From contig DAIDKO010000124.1 in assembly GCA_027450005.1 (NCBI GenBank), positions 1 through 47,186 of the forward strand: a stretch of DNA of 47,186 bases, read 5' to 3'. The notes beneath the pieces were generated by a model. It searched no databases and was not told where the DNA came from. It was given only the letters and a program-made list of their open reading frames with translations. The stretch is from Rhodanobacter sp. Lineage in GTDB: Bacteria; Pseudomonadota; Gammaproteobacteria; Xanthomonadales; Rhodanobacteraceae. Position numbers and translations under genes: made by a program. Shown piece after piece: positions 38,815-47,186 of this stretch. The first letter of the stretch is position 1; each line of letters begins with the position of its first letter.

Positions 38815-39001
38815 CCCATCAGTTTAGCCGGCGGCAGCCCTGGCCGGATGCCCGCCTTGACCGGAGTGGCTGAACAATCTCTTCTGGAACATATATTTAA
38901 CGAAATTATTTCAAGTCTTGCCTATGGAATTCGGCGCGGCCTTGGGGTATGGTCGCGCCGGGGCAGGGTATCGTTTTGTAATCTGTTTGCGAGGAATCGG
39001 G

Positions 39002-40153
39002 GTGGCCATCGAATCGACGTGGCTGGGGCGGATGCTGTTTCGAATGCGCACGGTACTGGCGCTGGCGCTTATGTGCGGCCTCGGCAGCTTTGCTTGCGCG
39101 GCGCATGCCGGCTACGCGGCCATCGTCGTGGACGGCAATACCGGCCAGATCATCGAACAGGTCAACGCAGACCAGCGCGACTATCCCGCCTCGCTCACCA
39201 AGATGATGACGCTCTACATCGCCTTCCAGCAGCTGAAGAGCGGCAAGTTGAGCTTCGACCAGCAGCTGCCGGTATCTGCGTGGGCGGCGAGCCGGCCGCC
39301 CACCAAGCTGGGGCTGCGCCCTGGTTCGACCATTGCGGTGCAGGACTGCATCCTCGGCATGGTCACCAAGTCGGCCAACGACGCCGCCAGCGTGATGGCC
39401 GAGGGCATCGGCGGCAGCGAGAGCCGCTTCGCCGAGATGATGAACGCGCAGGCCGCGCTGCTTGGCATGAGCCACACCCACTTCGCCAACGCTTCCGGTC
39501 TGCCCGACCCGAACAACGTCTCCACCGCGCACGACCTGGTGAAGCTGGCGATGGCGCTGTACCGCGATTTCCCGCAGTACGCGCACTTCTTCGCCACGCA
39601 GGAGTTCGTGTTCCACGGGCACATCGTGCGCGGGCACAACAACCTGATGTACCGCTATCCGGGCATGGATGGCCTGAAGACCGGATTCACCGACGCCTCC
39701 GGTTTCAACCTCGCCTCCACCGCCGTGCGCGACGGCCAGCGCCTGTTTGCCGTAGTGCTGGGCAGCCGCACCGCCTACGTGCGTGACCGCCTGATGGCGC
39801 GCCTGCTGGATGACGGCTTCGATGGTCGTCTCACTCCGCCGTTATTGGTGGCGCAGGCCGCTGGCGTGCGTCCAGGCAGTCGCGCCGCACGGCTGATCGA
39901 AGCGATCTCGCCGATCCAGACCGCCGAGGCGGATACCCTGCCGGCTTCGCAGCGACGCGCGATGCCGGTACGCAAGACGCGGCACGGAGAGCCAACGACC
40001 GTGGCCAGCCGCGGATGCGTGGCACGCAAGGGAAGCACTTGCCGTCGGGTCGCCAAGCGGCGCGCATACCAAGCGGACATGCACTTGGCGAAGCGTCGTG
40101 AATCGGCCAAGAAGCCGGTGGTAGTCGCCACGCGCCGCGAATCGGACGGTTAG
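39002..40153 (+). CDS. Serine-type D-alanyl-D-alanine carboxypeptidase (S11)
   Basis: A 383-residue exported enzyme that trims the terminal D-Ala of peptidoglycan side chains. Active-site motifs are in order: PASLTKMM (Ser64, Lys67), KSANDAASVMAEGIGGS with the SxN triad, and GLKTGFTDASGFN (KTG). A signal peptide is visible, cleaved near CAAHAG. The start is debatable: GTG at 39002 has a good GAGGAA site at 38991-38996, while ATGs at 39032 and 39044 lack one. After the catalytic domain comes an unusually basic tail of about 65 residues (many Arg and Lys, two Cys), in place of the usual beta domain and membrane helix. It ends in TAG. Confidence 0.88.
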   Translation: MAIESTWLGRMLFRMRTVLALALMCGLGSFACAAHAGYAAIVVDGNTGQIIEQVNADQRDYPASLTKMMTLYIAFQQLKSGKLSFDQQLPVSAWAASRPPTKLGLRPGSTIAVQDCILGMVTKSANDAASVMAEGIGGSESRFAEMMNAQAALLGMSHTHFANASGLPDPNNVSTAHDLVKLAMALYRDFPQYAHFFATQEFVFHGHIVRGHNNLMYRYPGMDGLKTGFTDASGFNLASTAVRDGQRLFAVVLGSRTAYVRDRLMARLLDDGFDGRLTPPLLVAQAAGVRPGSRAARLIEAISPIQTAEADTLPASQRRAMPVRKTRHGEPTTVASRGCVARKGSTCRRVAKRRAYQADMHLAKRRESAKKPVVVATRRESDG

Positions 40154-40236
40154 CCGTCACGCCCAACTCGGCTATCCTGCGCCCCTGCAGTGCGCGGCTG
40201 CGCGTGATGCGCGCGCGCCAACGCACCGGGGCCTCC

Positions 40237-41920
40237 ATGACCGGTCATTTGACCGACCGTTATCTGCTCGCCAAGCGCATCGCCATGGGTGTGCTGGGGC
40301 TTTTCGCGTCTGGACGCGATGCCGCGATAGACCGCGAATGCGGCGGTGGCGAAGCGCTCTTGCGCAATGTGCATTGCAGATCGCCGTGATCGAAAACGGC
40401 CACACCGCCACGCTGCCGTTGGCGCCGGGCGATACGCTGGACCTCGGTAGCCTCGATGCGCAGGCCAACGCGTCGCTACCGTCTCGTGCGCCGGCTCGGC
40501 GAAGGCGGCATGGGCGTGGTCTAACTTGCCGAGCGCGAGGATGGCGGCTTCGTGCAGAAGGTGACGCTGAAGGTGCTTGGCGCCGGTGCGGTCGAATCGC
40601 TCACGTTGCAGGAGCGTCGCGCGCGCGAGCGGTAATTGTTGGCACAGCTGGAGCACCCCGGCATCGCAGGCCTGCTCGACGGTGGCATGCTAGCCGACGG
40701 CCAGCCCTTCCTGGCGATGGAGTACGTCGAGGGTGAGCACATCGACGCGTGGTGCGAGCGACACGAGTTGGACCTGCGCCACCGCGCGCAGCTGTTTCTC
40801 GAGGTCTGCTCCGCGGTGGAGTATGCGCACCGCCGCAACCTGCTTATCCACCGCGACCTGAGGCCCGGTAACATCCTGATCGATGCGCGGGGCGAGTCTA
40901 AGTTGCTGGACTTCAGCATCGCCCGGCTGATCGACGAGGAGGCGGTGGAGGGTTCGCTCACCGTTACCGGCCAGCGCGCCCTCACGTTGGCCTACGCTAG
41001 TCCGGAACAGATCGAGCAGCAGCCGTTGACCACCGCGGTGGACGTCTTTGGGCTTTCGCATGGTGCTCTACCAGCTGATGGCGGGGCAACGGCTATGGCA
41101 GCACATCACCACGCCACACCAGCTCAGCCACTCCATCGTTGCCGGCGAGGTCGTCCCGCCTAGCCGCAGCGCATGGACGGCGACGCACCGCGCATGCTGG
41201 TGCAGCAGGGGCACCTCTGGCACGCATTGCAGCACCTGGACGCGTCGTACGCTGCGCTGAAACCGCGCGTCGACGCCACCAATCACGGCCTGATGCAATT
41301 GCAGCGCGGCTTGGTGATGACCTTGATGGGACTCGGCCAGCGCGCCCTGAGCGCGCAAAACCCGCCGATGCTAGCCACCCACGCTGATGCAGGCCAAGCT
41401 GCTGCAGTATCGCTACGAATACGTGCCATCGCTCGCACTTGCCCGACAGGTGGCCGCCCGCCGTATCAAGCGCTTTGGCGTGGATCACCCCCGATAGCTT
41501 GGCCGCCGCCTTCATCGTGGCGACGGACGAGCTGTACCTGGCGCAGGATCCCATGGCGTTCGCCGCAGCCGGAGCGGGCCACGATGCGTGATCGACAAGC
41601 GTCGCCGCGTGCTGGGCGTCGACCATCCCGACGCCATCGCCGCCTAAACGGTGCTGGTGAGGCTGCTCGCGACCCATGCAGGCAGGCGCTGGAGCAACGC
41701 GAGCCATTGCTGGGCTTGCGCGACGCGCACACCATCGATAGCGCCTCGCGCCTGTACTCCGTGTTGATGGATCGTCACGATATCTGTGCGGCCGTCAAGG
41801 TGCGCCAGCGCTGCATGGACCCGGTGATCGCGACGGATCCGAAGACGCTCAACGCCTCCATGCGCAGCGTGCGCGACAAGGCCGTCCGCATCTGGGATCG
41901 AAGCCGCACGGTATCCACGC
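40237..41920 (+). pseudogene. Decayed serine/threonine protein kinase with TPR-like tail
   Basis: The kinase domain is spread over several frames. Recognisable in order are LVRRLGEGGMGVV (Gly loop), then TAA where Tyr is expected (40522-40524), LAEREDGGF, a second TAA (40633-40635), LEHPGIAGLLDGGMLADGQP, LLIHRDLRPGNILID, KLLDFSIARLID and YASPEQIEQQPLT. A frameshift near 41050 then moves to MVLYQLMAGQRLWQ. A later stretch (QQGHLWHALQHLDASYAALK) looks like TPR repeats, and the end near 41920 is again in another frame. DFG has become DFS. With two stops and several shifts it cannot make a kinase. Its upstream neighbour is the carboxypeptidase; the usual sigma-factor partner is absent. Confidence 0.82.
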
Positions 41921-41923
41921 ACG

Positions 41924-41950
41924 AAAACGGGCCGCTTGCGCGGCCCGTTT
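41924..41950 (-). terminator. Rho-independent terminator after metK
   Basis: Ten-base-pair perfect stem (AACGGGCCGC 41926-41935 with GCGGCCCGTT 41940-41949), four-base loop, followed by TTTTC on the minus strand and TTTCC on the plus strand. It lies 47 bases past the metK stop and may work in both directions. Confidence 0.88.
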
Positions 41951-41996
41951 CCTTCAGCCTCCCGGCCGCAGGCAGCGGCTGGAGCGAATGGCGGGC

Positions 41997-43196
41997 TTAC
42001 TTCAGCTTGGCATCCGCGCGCAGCGCCTCGGCTTTGTCGGTCTTCTCCCATGAGAACGCGGTAAACTTGCTGCCGTCGGCGGCCTTCACCTCGTAGGGAC
42101 TGCGGCCGAAGTGGCCGTAGCTGGCAGTCTGTTGGTACATCGGATGGATCAGGTCGAGCATCTTGAGGATGCCGTACGGACGCAGGTCGAAGTGCCGACG
42201 GATCAGCTTCTCGATCTTGTCGTCGCTGATCCTGCCGGTGCCGAAGGTGGTTACTGAGATCGAGGTCGGCTCGGCCACGCCGATGGCGTAGCTCACCTGC
42301 ACCTCGCAGCGGTCGGCGATGCCGGCGGCCACGATGTTCTTGGCCACGTAGCGGGCGGCGTACGCGGCCGAACGGTCTACCTTGGACGGATCCTTGCCGG
42401 AGAACGCGCCACCACCGTGCCGGGCCCAGCCGCCATAGGTGTCGACGATGATCTTGCGGCCGGTCAGGCCGCAGTCGCCCACCGGGCCGCCGATGACGAA
42501 CTTGCCGGTCGGATTGATGTGGAACTTGGTGCCCTTGTGCAGCAGTTTGGCCGGCAGCACCGGCTTGAGGATCTCCTCGCGCACGGCTTCGATCAGCTCC
42601 TTCTGCTTCACGCCCGGGTCGTGCTGGGTGGACAGCACCACGGCGTCGATCGCGGTGGCCACGCCGTTCTCGTAGCGCAGGGTGACCTGGCTCTTGGCGT
42701 CGGGGCGCAGCCACGGCAGCCGCGAATTCTTCTTCTTGCGGATCTTGGCCTGCTGCTCGACGAGACGGTGCGAGTAGAAGATCGCCGCCGGCATGAAGTC
42801 CTTGGTCTCGTTGGTGGCGTAGCCGAACATCAGGCCTTGGTCGCCGGCGCCCTGTTCCTCAGGCTTCTTGCGGTCCACGCCTTGGTTGATGTCCGGCGAC
42901 TGCTTGCCGATCAGGTTCAGCACGCCACAGGTGGCGCCGTCGAAGCCGACTTCGCTGGAGTCGTAGCCGATGTCCAGGATCACCTTGCGGGTGATCGCCT
43001 CAAGGTCGATCCAGGCGCTGGTAGTGATCTCGCCGGCGACGATGGCCACGCCGGTCTTCACCATGGTTTCGCAGGCGACCCGTGCACGCGGATCCTGCGC
43101 AAGGATCGCGTCGAGCACGGCATCGGAGATCTGGTCGGCGACCTTGTCCGGATGGCCTTCGGAGACCGATTCGGAAGTGAACAGATGGCTGGACAT
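41997..43196 (-). CDS. metK: S-adenosylmethionine synthetase
   Basis: A 399-residue cytosolic enzyme making SAM from methionine and ATP. It begins [20 protein letters not shown], with the ATP and magnesium residues there, contains [16 protein letters not shown], the phosphate loop [20 protein letters not shown] and the late [20 protein letters not shown]. All family signatures and the normal length are present. The ATG at 43194-43196 follows GAGGAT at a good distance. A clear terminator follows it, and a -10 element lies 50 bases upstream, so it is a single-gene unit. I saw no SAM riboswitch in its short leader. Confidence 0.97.
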   Translation of the reverse strand: MSSHLFTSESVSEGHPDKVADQISDAVLDAILAQDPRARVACETMVKTGVAIVAGEITTSAWIDLEAITRKVILDIGYDSSEVGFDGATCGVLNLIGKQSPDINQGVDRKKPEEQGAGDQGLMFGYATNETKDFMPAAIFYSHRLVEQQAKIRKKKNSRLPWLRPDAKSQVTLRYENGVATAIDAVVLSTQHDPGVKQKELIEAVREEILKPVLPAKLLHKGTKFHINPTGKFVIGGPVGDCGLTGRKIIVDTYGGWARHGGGAFSGKDPSKVDRSAAYAARYVAKNIVAAGIADRCEVQVSYAIGVAEPTSISVTTFGTGRISDDKIEKLIRRHFDLRPYGILKMLDLIHPMYQQTASYGHFGRSPYEVKAADGSKFTAFSWEKTDKAEALRADAKLK

Positions 43197-43244
43197 CGCG
43201 TTTATATCCTCGTGTACGGATAAAGAGATAAAAGAAAGTACGGC

Positions 43245-43250
43245 ATCATA
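43245..43250 (-). promoter_or_regulatory. Likely -10 element of metK
   Basis: TATGAT on the minus strand (ATCATA on plus), 48 bases upstream of the metK start, matches the -10 consensus at five of six positions. About 18 bases further upstream is TACATA, a weak -35. The leader between is AT-rich and short. Confidence 0.5.
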
Positions 43251-43323
43251 CCACTCCGTCGCATCGGGTATGTACCCCAGCCTAAACCCGGATTTGGCCG
43301 GCTGGACGGCTATTTGTCGCGAT

Positions 43324-44676
43324 TCACGCGGCCTCGCAGCGGTTGCGCCCGTTACTCTTGGCGCGATAGAGCGCTTGGTCGGCGCGTTCGAAAACACTGT
43401 CCGGCGTCTCGTCCGCGCGCAAGGTGGCGATGCCGCACGACAGGGTGATCGGCACCACCTGGTCCTGGCTGTGGAAGCGCGCCTGGCCGATGCGTATGCG
43501 CAGGCGTTCGGCCACCCGCATCGCTTCGCTGGCATCGGCGGCGAGCAGTGCGACGAACTCCTCGCCGCCGTAACGGGCGAGGTAGTCGCCGGGACGCAGC
43601 GCGGCCTGCAGCTGTTCGGCCACGATGCGTAGCGCGCGGTCGCCGGCGGCGTGGCCGAGACGATCGTTGATGTTCTTGAAGTGGTCGATGTCCAGGATAA
43701 GCAGGCTGGTGACAGGCGAGTCGGCCTCGCACAGCGACGCCATGCGCGCTTCCAGTGCGCGCCGGTTGGCGAGCCCGGTGAGCGGGTCGGTGTCGGCCAG
43801 CTGCAGCTTCTGCTTGAGCGTGGCCTCCATGGTACGGGTGCTGGATTCCAGTTCGCGTATGCGTTCGCGCATGCGCGCGGCGTGTTCTTGCCAAGCCTGC
43901 TCGCGCAGCTGCTCGCGCTCGCGCAGCGCGGCGAGGTGGGCGCCGACGGCGGCAAGCCGCGCCTGCACGTCGGCCTGTAGGCTGACGAGGTCGGGTGCGG
44001 AGCGAGCGCGCTCGCCCAATGCCTGCACTTCGCCGGCCATGCGTTCGCCTAGTTCGCGTCGCGCGGCGACCACGTCGTTGCGCGACTGGTCATCCTGGTC
44101 GAGATGCACGGTCAGCGCAGACAGCTCTTCGTCCACGTGGCTGAGTAGGCGGCTGGCGCTGCGTTGGGCTTCCTCCAGTTGCTCGAGCCTGCGCGCGACC
44201 AGTACGGCCAGCGCCTCGCCGTGGACCTGCAGCATGGCGGCGTCGCGGCAGCCCGCGATGCGCTGGCGCAGGGCCTCCAGCTCGGGGTTGACGGGATCGC
44301 CCAACGGCAGGCGGTCGAGGATGGCCAGCAACAAGCGATCCAGCGGCGGCTCCGCCGCGTCGACTGGCGCTGGCGCGGGTACGACCTCCGCTAGGGATAC
44401 CGGTGCCGGGCTGCTAGCGTCGTCGTCGAGCGAAGCCACGGCGTCGGTCAGGGCATCCAGCAAGGGTTGGATGCGTTGTTCGTCGAGGGGCTTGCGGGTG
44501 GCCATGCGGATACCGCCTAGCACGCCGTCGAGGCTGGCGTTACGGCCTTCAGCGGCATAGGTGAGGCGCGACAGCAGGCGCCGCAGCAGGGCATCCAGCT
44601 CTCGCCAGCGGGCCTGCTCGCGTTCAAGCTGCTCCATGGGGTCGGGCAGGGCGTACTCGGTGCGTTCGGCGTCCAT
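43324..44676 (-). CDS. GGDEF-domain diguanylate cyclase (second of tandem pair)
   Basis: A 450-residue cytosolic protein with no membrane segment. Residues 1-270 are helical and charged, including a likely coiled coil at about 165-285. Residues 285-445 are a GGDEF domain: [36 protein letters not shown], the active-site loop [12 protein letters not shown] (GGEEF, an active variant) and the inhibitory RxxD site RPGD five residues earlier. It should make cyclic-di-GMP and be product-inhibited. The sensory N-terminus is not recognised. It starts 35 bases after the stop of a close paralogue, so both are probably one operon and arose by duplication. Confidence 0.9.
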   Translation of the reverse strand: MDAERTEYALPDPMEQLEREQARWRELDALLRRLLSRLTYAAEGRNASLDGVLGGIRMATRKPLDEQRIQPLLDALTDAVASLDDDASSPAPVSLAEVVPAPAPVDAAEPPLDRLLLAILDRLPLGDPVNPELEALRQRIAGCRDAAMLQVHGEALAVLVARRLEQLEEAQRSASRLLSHVDEELSALTVHLDQDDQSRNDVVAARRELGERMAGEVQALGERARSAPDLVSLQADVQARLAAVGAHLAALREREQLREQAWQEHAARMRERIRELESSTRTMEATLKQKLQLADTDPLTGLANRRALEARMASLCEADSPVTSLLILDIDHFKNINDRLGHAAGDRALRIVAEQLQAALRPGDYLARYGGEEFVALLAADASEAMRVAERLRIRIGQARFHSQDQVVPITLSCGIATLRADETPDSVFERADQALYRAKSNGRNRCEAA

Positions 44677-44711
44677 CGTCGGTGATTCCAGGGCGACAGG
44701 TTCGGGCTTGT

Positions 44712-46025
44712 TCAGAGCGCCATGCAGCGGTTGCGGCCGGCGCGCTTGGCCTGGTAGAGCGCGCGGTCGGCACGATCGAACACGCTTTCCGAGGTATCGT
44801 CAGACTGCACGGTGGCGACGCCGCAGGAGAGCGTGAGGCGTATGGGGTGGTCTTGGCTGCGGAAACGCGTGCGTTCCAGCCGCTCGCGCAGTCGCTCGGC
44901 GATGAGCATGGCCTCCTCGGCGCCAGCCTCTAGGATGGCTACGAATTCCTCGCCGCCATAGCGGGCGAGGAAGTCGCTCGGACGCAGGGTGGCCTGCAGT
45001 TGTTCGGCGACGATGCGCAGCGCGCGATCACCGGCGCCGTGACCGAGACGGTCGTTGATGTCCTTGAAATGGTCGATGTCCACCATCAGCAGGCTGATCC
45101 GGTTCGGCGGCCCATCGCACAGGTGCTGCATGCGCGCTTCCAGTGCGCGGCGGTTGGCGAGGCCGGTGAGCGCGTCGGTGTCGACCAAGTGGCCCTTTGC
45201 CGCCAGCATGGCTTCCATGCGCTCGACATCGTCCTCCAACTGCCGCACGCGGTGGCGCGAGCGGTTGAGACGTTTCTGCCAGTCCTGTTCGCGTGCCAGC
45301 TCTCGGTCGCGCGAATCGGCGAGGTGGTCACGGATGATTCTCAGCCGCGTGTTGACGTTGCGGCCAAGCGTAGCCAGATCGGATGCGGAGCTGGCGTAAT
45401 CGTCCAGCAACTTTACCTCCTCGAGCAGGCGATCGTTGGCCAGGCGGCTGGCTTCGGCGGCGTCACGGCTGCTGCTTTCGTCCTGCTCGATGTATTCGGC
45501 CAGCGTACCGAGGTGGCCGTTGATGTGATGCAGCAACTGGGTTGTGGCCTTGCTCTCCTCAGCCAGTTTGCGCAGGCGCTCGTTGACCAAGTCGACCAGT
45601 GCACGGCCGTGGTCGCGCAGTGTCCGCAGATGGGTACAACCGGCGATCTGCTGGCGCAGCCCCGCCAGCTCGGCGGCGGGTTCCTCAAGCTGCAGATGGT
45701 CGAGCACAATCAGCAGGGGCTCGTTTGCCGCAACCGGCACAACGAGCGGCGATTCGGCATGCGCCGTCGGTTCGTCCAGCTTCTTCGCCGCCTTCGCTAG
45801 CACGCCGAGCAGTGTGGGGATGCGGTTGTCGCTGCTGGTTTCGCGCATGGCCTTGCGCAACTCGACCAGCGTGGTTTCCAGCACCGGGCCGTGAAGCTCA
45901 TCGGGGCCGGCCACATGCGTCAGCAGGCTGCGCAGCAATCCGCCCACGCGCCTCCATTGCGCCTCCCGCAGCTTGAGCGCGTCGACCTTGTCTTGCAAGC
46001 TGGTGGAGGGCGGTGCGGCGTCCAT
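44712..46025 (-). CDS. GGDEF-domain diguanylate cyclase (first of tandem pair)
   Basis: A 437-residue paralogue of the next gene, with the same layout: helical N-terminus (about 1-265) and C-terminal GGDEF domain with [55 protein letters not shown] and the I-site RPSD. The N-termini match only in patches (RLLSHV or [21 protein letters not shown] versus HLGTLAEYIEQDE), so the signals may differ. The ATG at 46023-46025 is chosen; upstream in-frame codons (MPTMTVQRPRTG) look non-coding. It is transcribed away from the IS630 element, whose left end lies about 150 bases upstream. Confidence 0.9.
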   Translation of the reverse strand: MDAAPPSTSLQDKVDALKLREAQWRRVGGLLRSLLTHVAGPDELHGPVLETTLVELRKAMRETSSDNRIPTLLGVLAKAAKKLDEPTAHAESPLVVPVAANEPLLIVLDHLQLEEPAAELAGLRQQIAGCTHLRTLRDHGRALVDLVNERLRKLAEESKATTQLLHHINGHLGTLAEYIEQDESSSRDAAEASRLANDRLLEEVKLLDDYASSASDLATLGRNVNTRLRIIRDHLADSRDRELAREQDWQKRLNRSRHRVRQLEDDVERMEAMLAAKGHLVDTDALTGLANRRALEARMQHLCDGPPNRISLLMVDIDHFKDINDRLGHGAGDRALRIVAEQLQATLRPSDFLARYGGEEFVAILEAGAEEAMLIAERLRERLERTRFRSQDHPIRLTLSCGVATVQSDDTSESVFDRADRALYQAKRAGRNRCMAL

Positions 46026-46168
46026 CGGGTGTAACCGTCGGCACAATAGCCGGCATCTTAAACCGGTTCTGGGTCTTTGCACCGTCATCGTCGGCACCGC
46101 GGTAGGAGGCAGGTGCGCGTCGATGACGCCCCTGCCGATTCCGACGTGTGAGGCTCTTATAGATAAGG

Positions 46169-46196
46169 CCCATAAATAGTCTGAACCATTTATGGG
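46169..46196. repeat. 9-base inverted repeat at IS630 left side
   Basis: CCCATAAAT (46169-46177) and ATTTATGGG (46188-46196) are perfect inverted copies separated by ten bases. The stretch is AT-rich, unlike its surroundings, and lies 18 bases before the transposase start. It is likely part of, or next to, the left terminal sequence of the insertion element. The true end cannot be fixed because the right end is outside the window. Confidence 0.55.
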
Positions 46197-46214
46197 TTCT
46201 TGTTGTTCAATGAC

Positions 46215-47186
46215 GCATGGATAACAAAGATGCCCGCCGGCTCAGTCCGGCCGAACAACACGAACGCCGCCGCCAAGTCATCCGGGCGTACAAGCGCAAG
46301 GTTAACAAACGACAGATCGCGCGTGATGTCGGCCTGAGCTACTCGGCGACCTGCAAGATCATCGACCGCTATGAAGCCGAAGGCATGGCGTCCCTGGCAC
46401 CCCGTAAGCGCGGCCGCAGCCACGGCGACAAGCGGGTGCTGAGCGCTGAGCAGGAAGCGCAGATCCGCAAGACGATCTGCGACCATCGGCCCGAGCAGCT
46501 GAAGATGGACTTTGCACTGTGGAGCCGTGCAGCGGTGCGCGCGTTGATCGAACGCGAGTTCAAGGTGGGCTTGCATCTGCGTTCGGTGGGCAAGTACCTG
46601 CAACGATGGAGTTTCACGCCACAGAAGCCGATCAAGCGTGCCTACGAGCAATCACCGCAAGCGGTGCAGACCTGGCTGGATGAAACCTATCCAGCCATTG
46701 CCGAGCGCGCCAAGGCGGAAAAAGCAGAGATTCACTGGGGCGACGAAACGGTTCTGGTCAACACCGACGTACGGGGCCGCAGTTATGCACCTCGCGGTCA
46801 AACACCGGTGGCCATGGCCATCGGTGGAACCCGGCAGAAGCTGTCGATGATCGCCAGCGTGACCAACCAGGGCAAAGCGCGCTGGATGATCATCGACGGC
46901 GCGTTCAACCACGAGAAGTTGATCGAGTTCTTTGAGGCATTGGTCGCCGATGCGGGCTGCAAGGTGTTCCTGATCCTCGACAACCTGGGCGTGCATCACT
47001 GCAAACCGGTCAAGCAATGGCTTGACGAACGCAGTGCGCAGATGGAGGTGTTCTACCTGCCCAGCTACAGCCCCGAGTTGAATCCCGAGGAGCGCCTCAA
47101 TGCCGATCTCAAGCCTGTCATCGGACGCAAGGTGCCAGTGCGCACCAAGGCTAGATTGCGCGCCGCTGCCGAGCAGCCCATGGCCG
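46215..47186 (+). CDS. IS630-family transposase (runs off the window)
   Basis: An open frame of 324 codons from ATG 46215 to the last base, with no stop. The N-terminus is a helix-turn-helix (NKRQIARDVGLSYSATCKII) followed by a second DNA-binding part. The DDE catalytic region shows IHWGDETVLVNTDVRGRSYA (first Asp), FLILDNLGVHHCKPVKQWLD (second Asp) and FYLPSYSPELNPEERLNADL (third acidic residue, Glu), the IS630 pattern. It cuts and rejoins the element at TA target sites. Base composition is less GC-rich than in the neighbouring genes, consistent with transfer. The ATG is 18 bases after an inverted repeat. No frameshift is seen, so it may be active. Confidence 0.9.

Noticed and set aside
43197-43323. 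Possible SAM-sensing riboswitch before metK
   Set aside because: The leader is short and AT-rich with no SAM-I, SAM-II or SAM/SAH-type conserved core that I can see; only a -10 element and ribosome site are evident.

Overview
This window looks like chromosomal DNA of a high-GC gammaproteobacterium of the Xanthomonadales/Lysobacterales, most likely Rhodanobacteraceae (Dyella, Rhodanobacter or Frateuria-like). That placement is an inference from protein families: a dihydrolipoamide dehydrogenase with its own lipoyl domain, an ABC permease fused to an M1 aminopeptidase, and DUF6491, DUF3228, DUF1993 and DUF2884 proteins. No tRNA, rRNA, CRISPR array or prophage module was found. The only clear mobile element is an IS630-type transposase cut by the right edge.

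Layout. 1-5.5 kb: partial gene, small membrane-anchored protein, glutathione S-transferase coupled to a membrane protein, an MFS exporter, a decayed LytTR regulator, two envelope proteins and a universal stress protein. 5.7-10.1 kb: small exported proteins, including an exported BCP-type peroxiredoxin coupled to a membrane protein, and a TonB-like gene broken by three in-frame TAG codons. 10.1-14.6 kb: ABC ATPase plus a giant permease/M1 peptidase. 14.8-18.3 kb: pyruvate dehydrogenase E2 and E3 genes ending in a clean terminator. 18.7-23.6 kb: DUF1993 and a TetA-like MFS transporter, EF-hand protein and folE, FUSC-like membrane protein and rmuC, each pair overlapping by 1-4 bases. 23.6-25.8 kb: an FAD oxidoreductase and a secreted protein, each broken by one in-frame TAG. 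25.9-32.8 kb: rlmI-like methyltransferase, ilvE, a DUF4124-like protein, metF, DUF3228, bestrophin and ahcY. 33.1-40.2 kb: ppc, a YqhA-family membrane protein, a histidine-kinase remnant, an ABC-F ATPase and a D,D-carboxypeptidase. 40.2-46 kb: a heavily decayed Ser/Thr kinase gene, metK and two tandem GGDEF proteins. 46.2 kb to the end: IS630 transposase.

How genes fit together. metF, ahcY and metK supply three steps of the folate-methionine-SAM cycle. ahcY is preceded by a well-matched S-adenosylhomocysteine riboswitch, so the SAH-hydrolysing enzyme should be switched on by its own substrate. aceF-lpd provide two of the three pyruvate dehydrogenase subunits, and ppc feeds oxaloacetate. The tandem GGDEF proteins should make or sense cyclic-di-GMP.

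Most curious signal: three otherwise continuous reading frames carry five internal stop codons in all, every one TAG. By my tally only two of roughly forty intact genes end in TAG; nearly all end in TGA. Ordinary decay (CAG or GAG to TAG) or base-calling error is the likelier cause, but amber suppression is testable. Truly eroded genes (LytTR, kinase, histidine-kinase tail) show frameshifts or other stops, so gene loss is also under way here.
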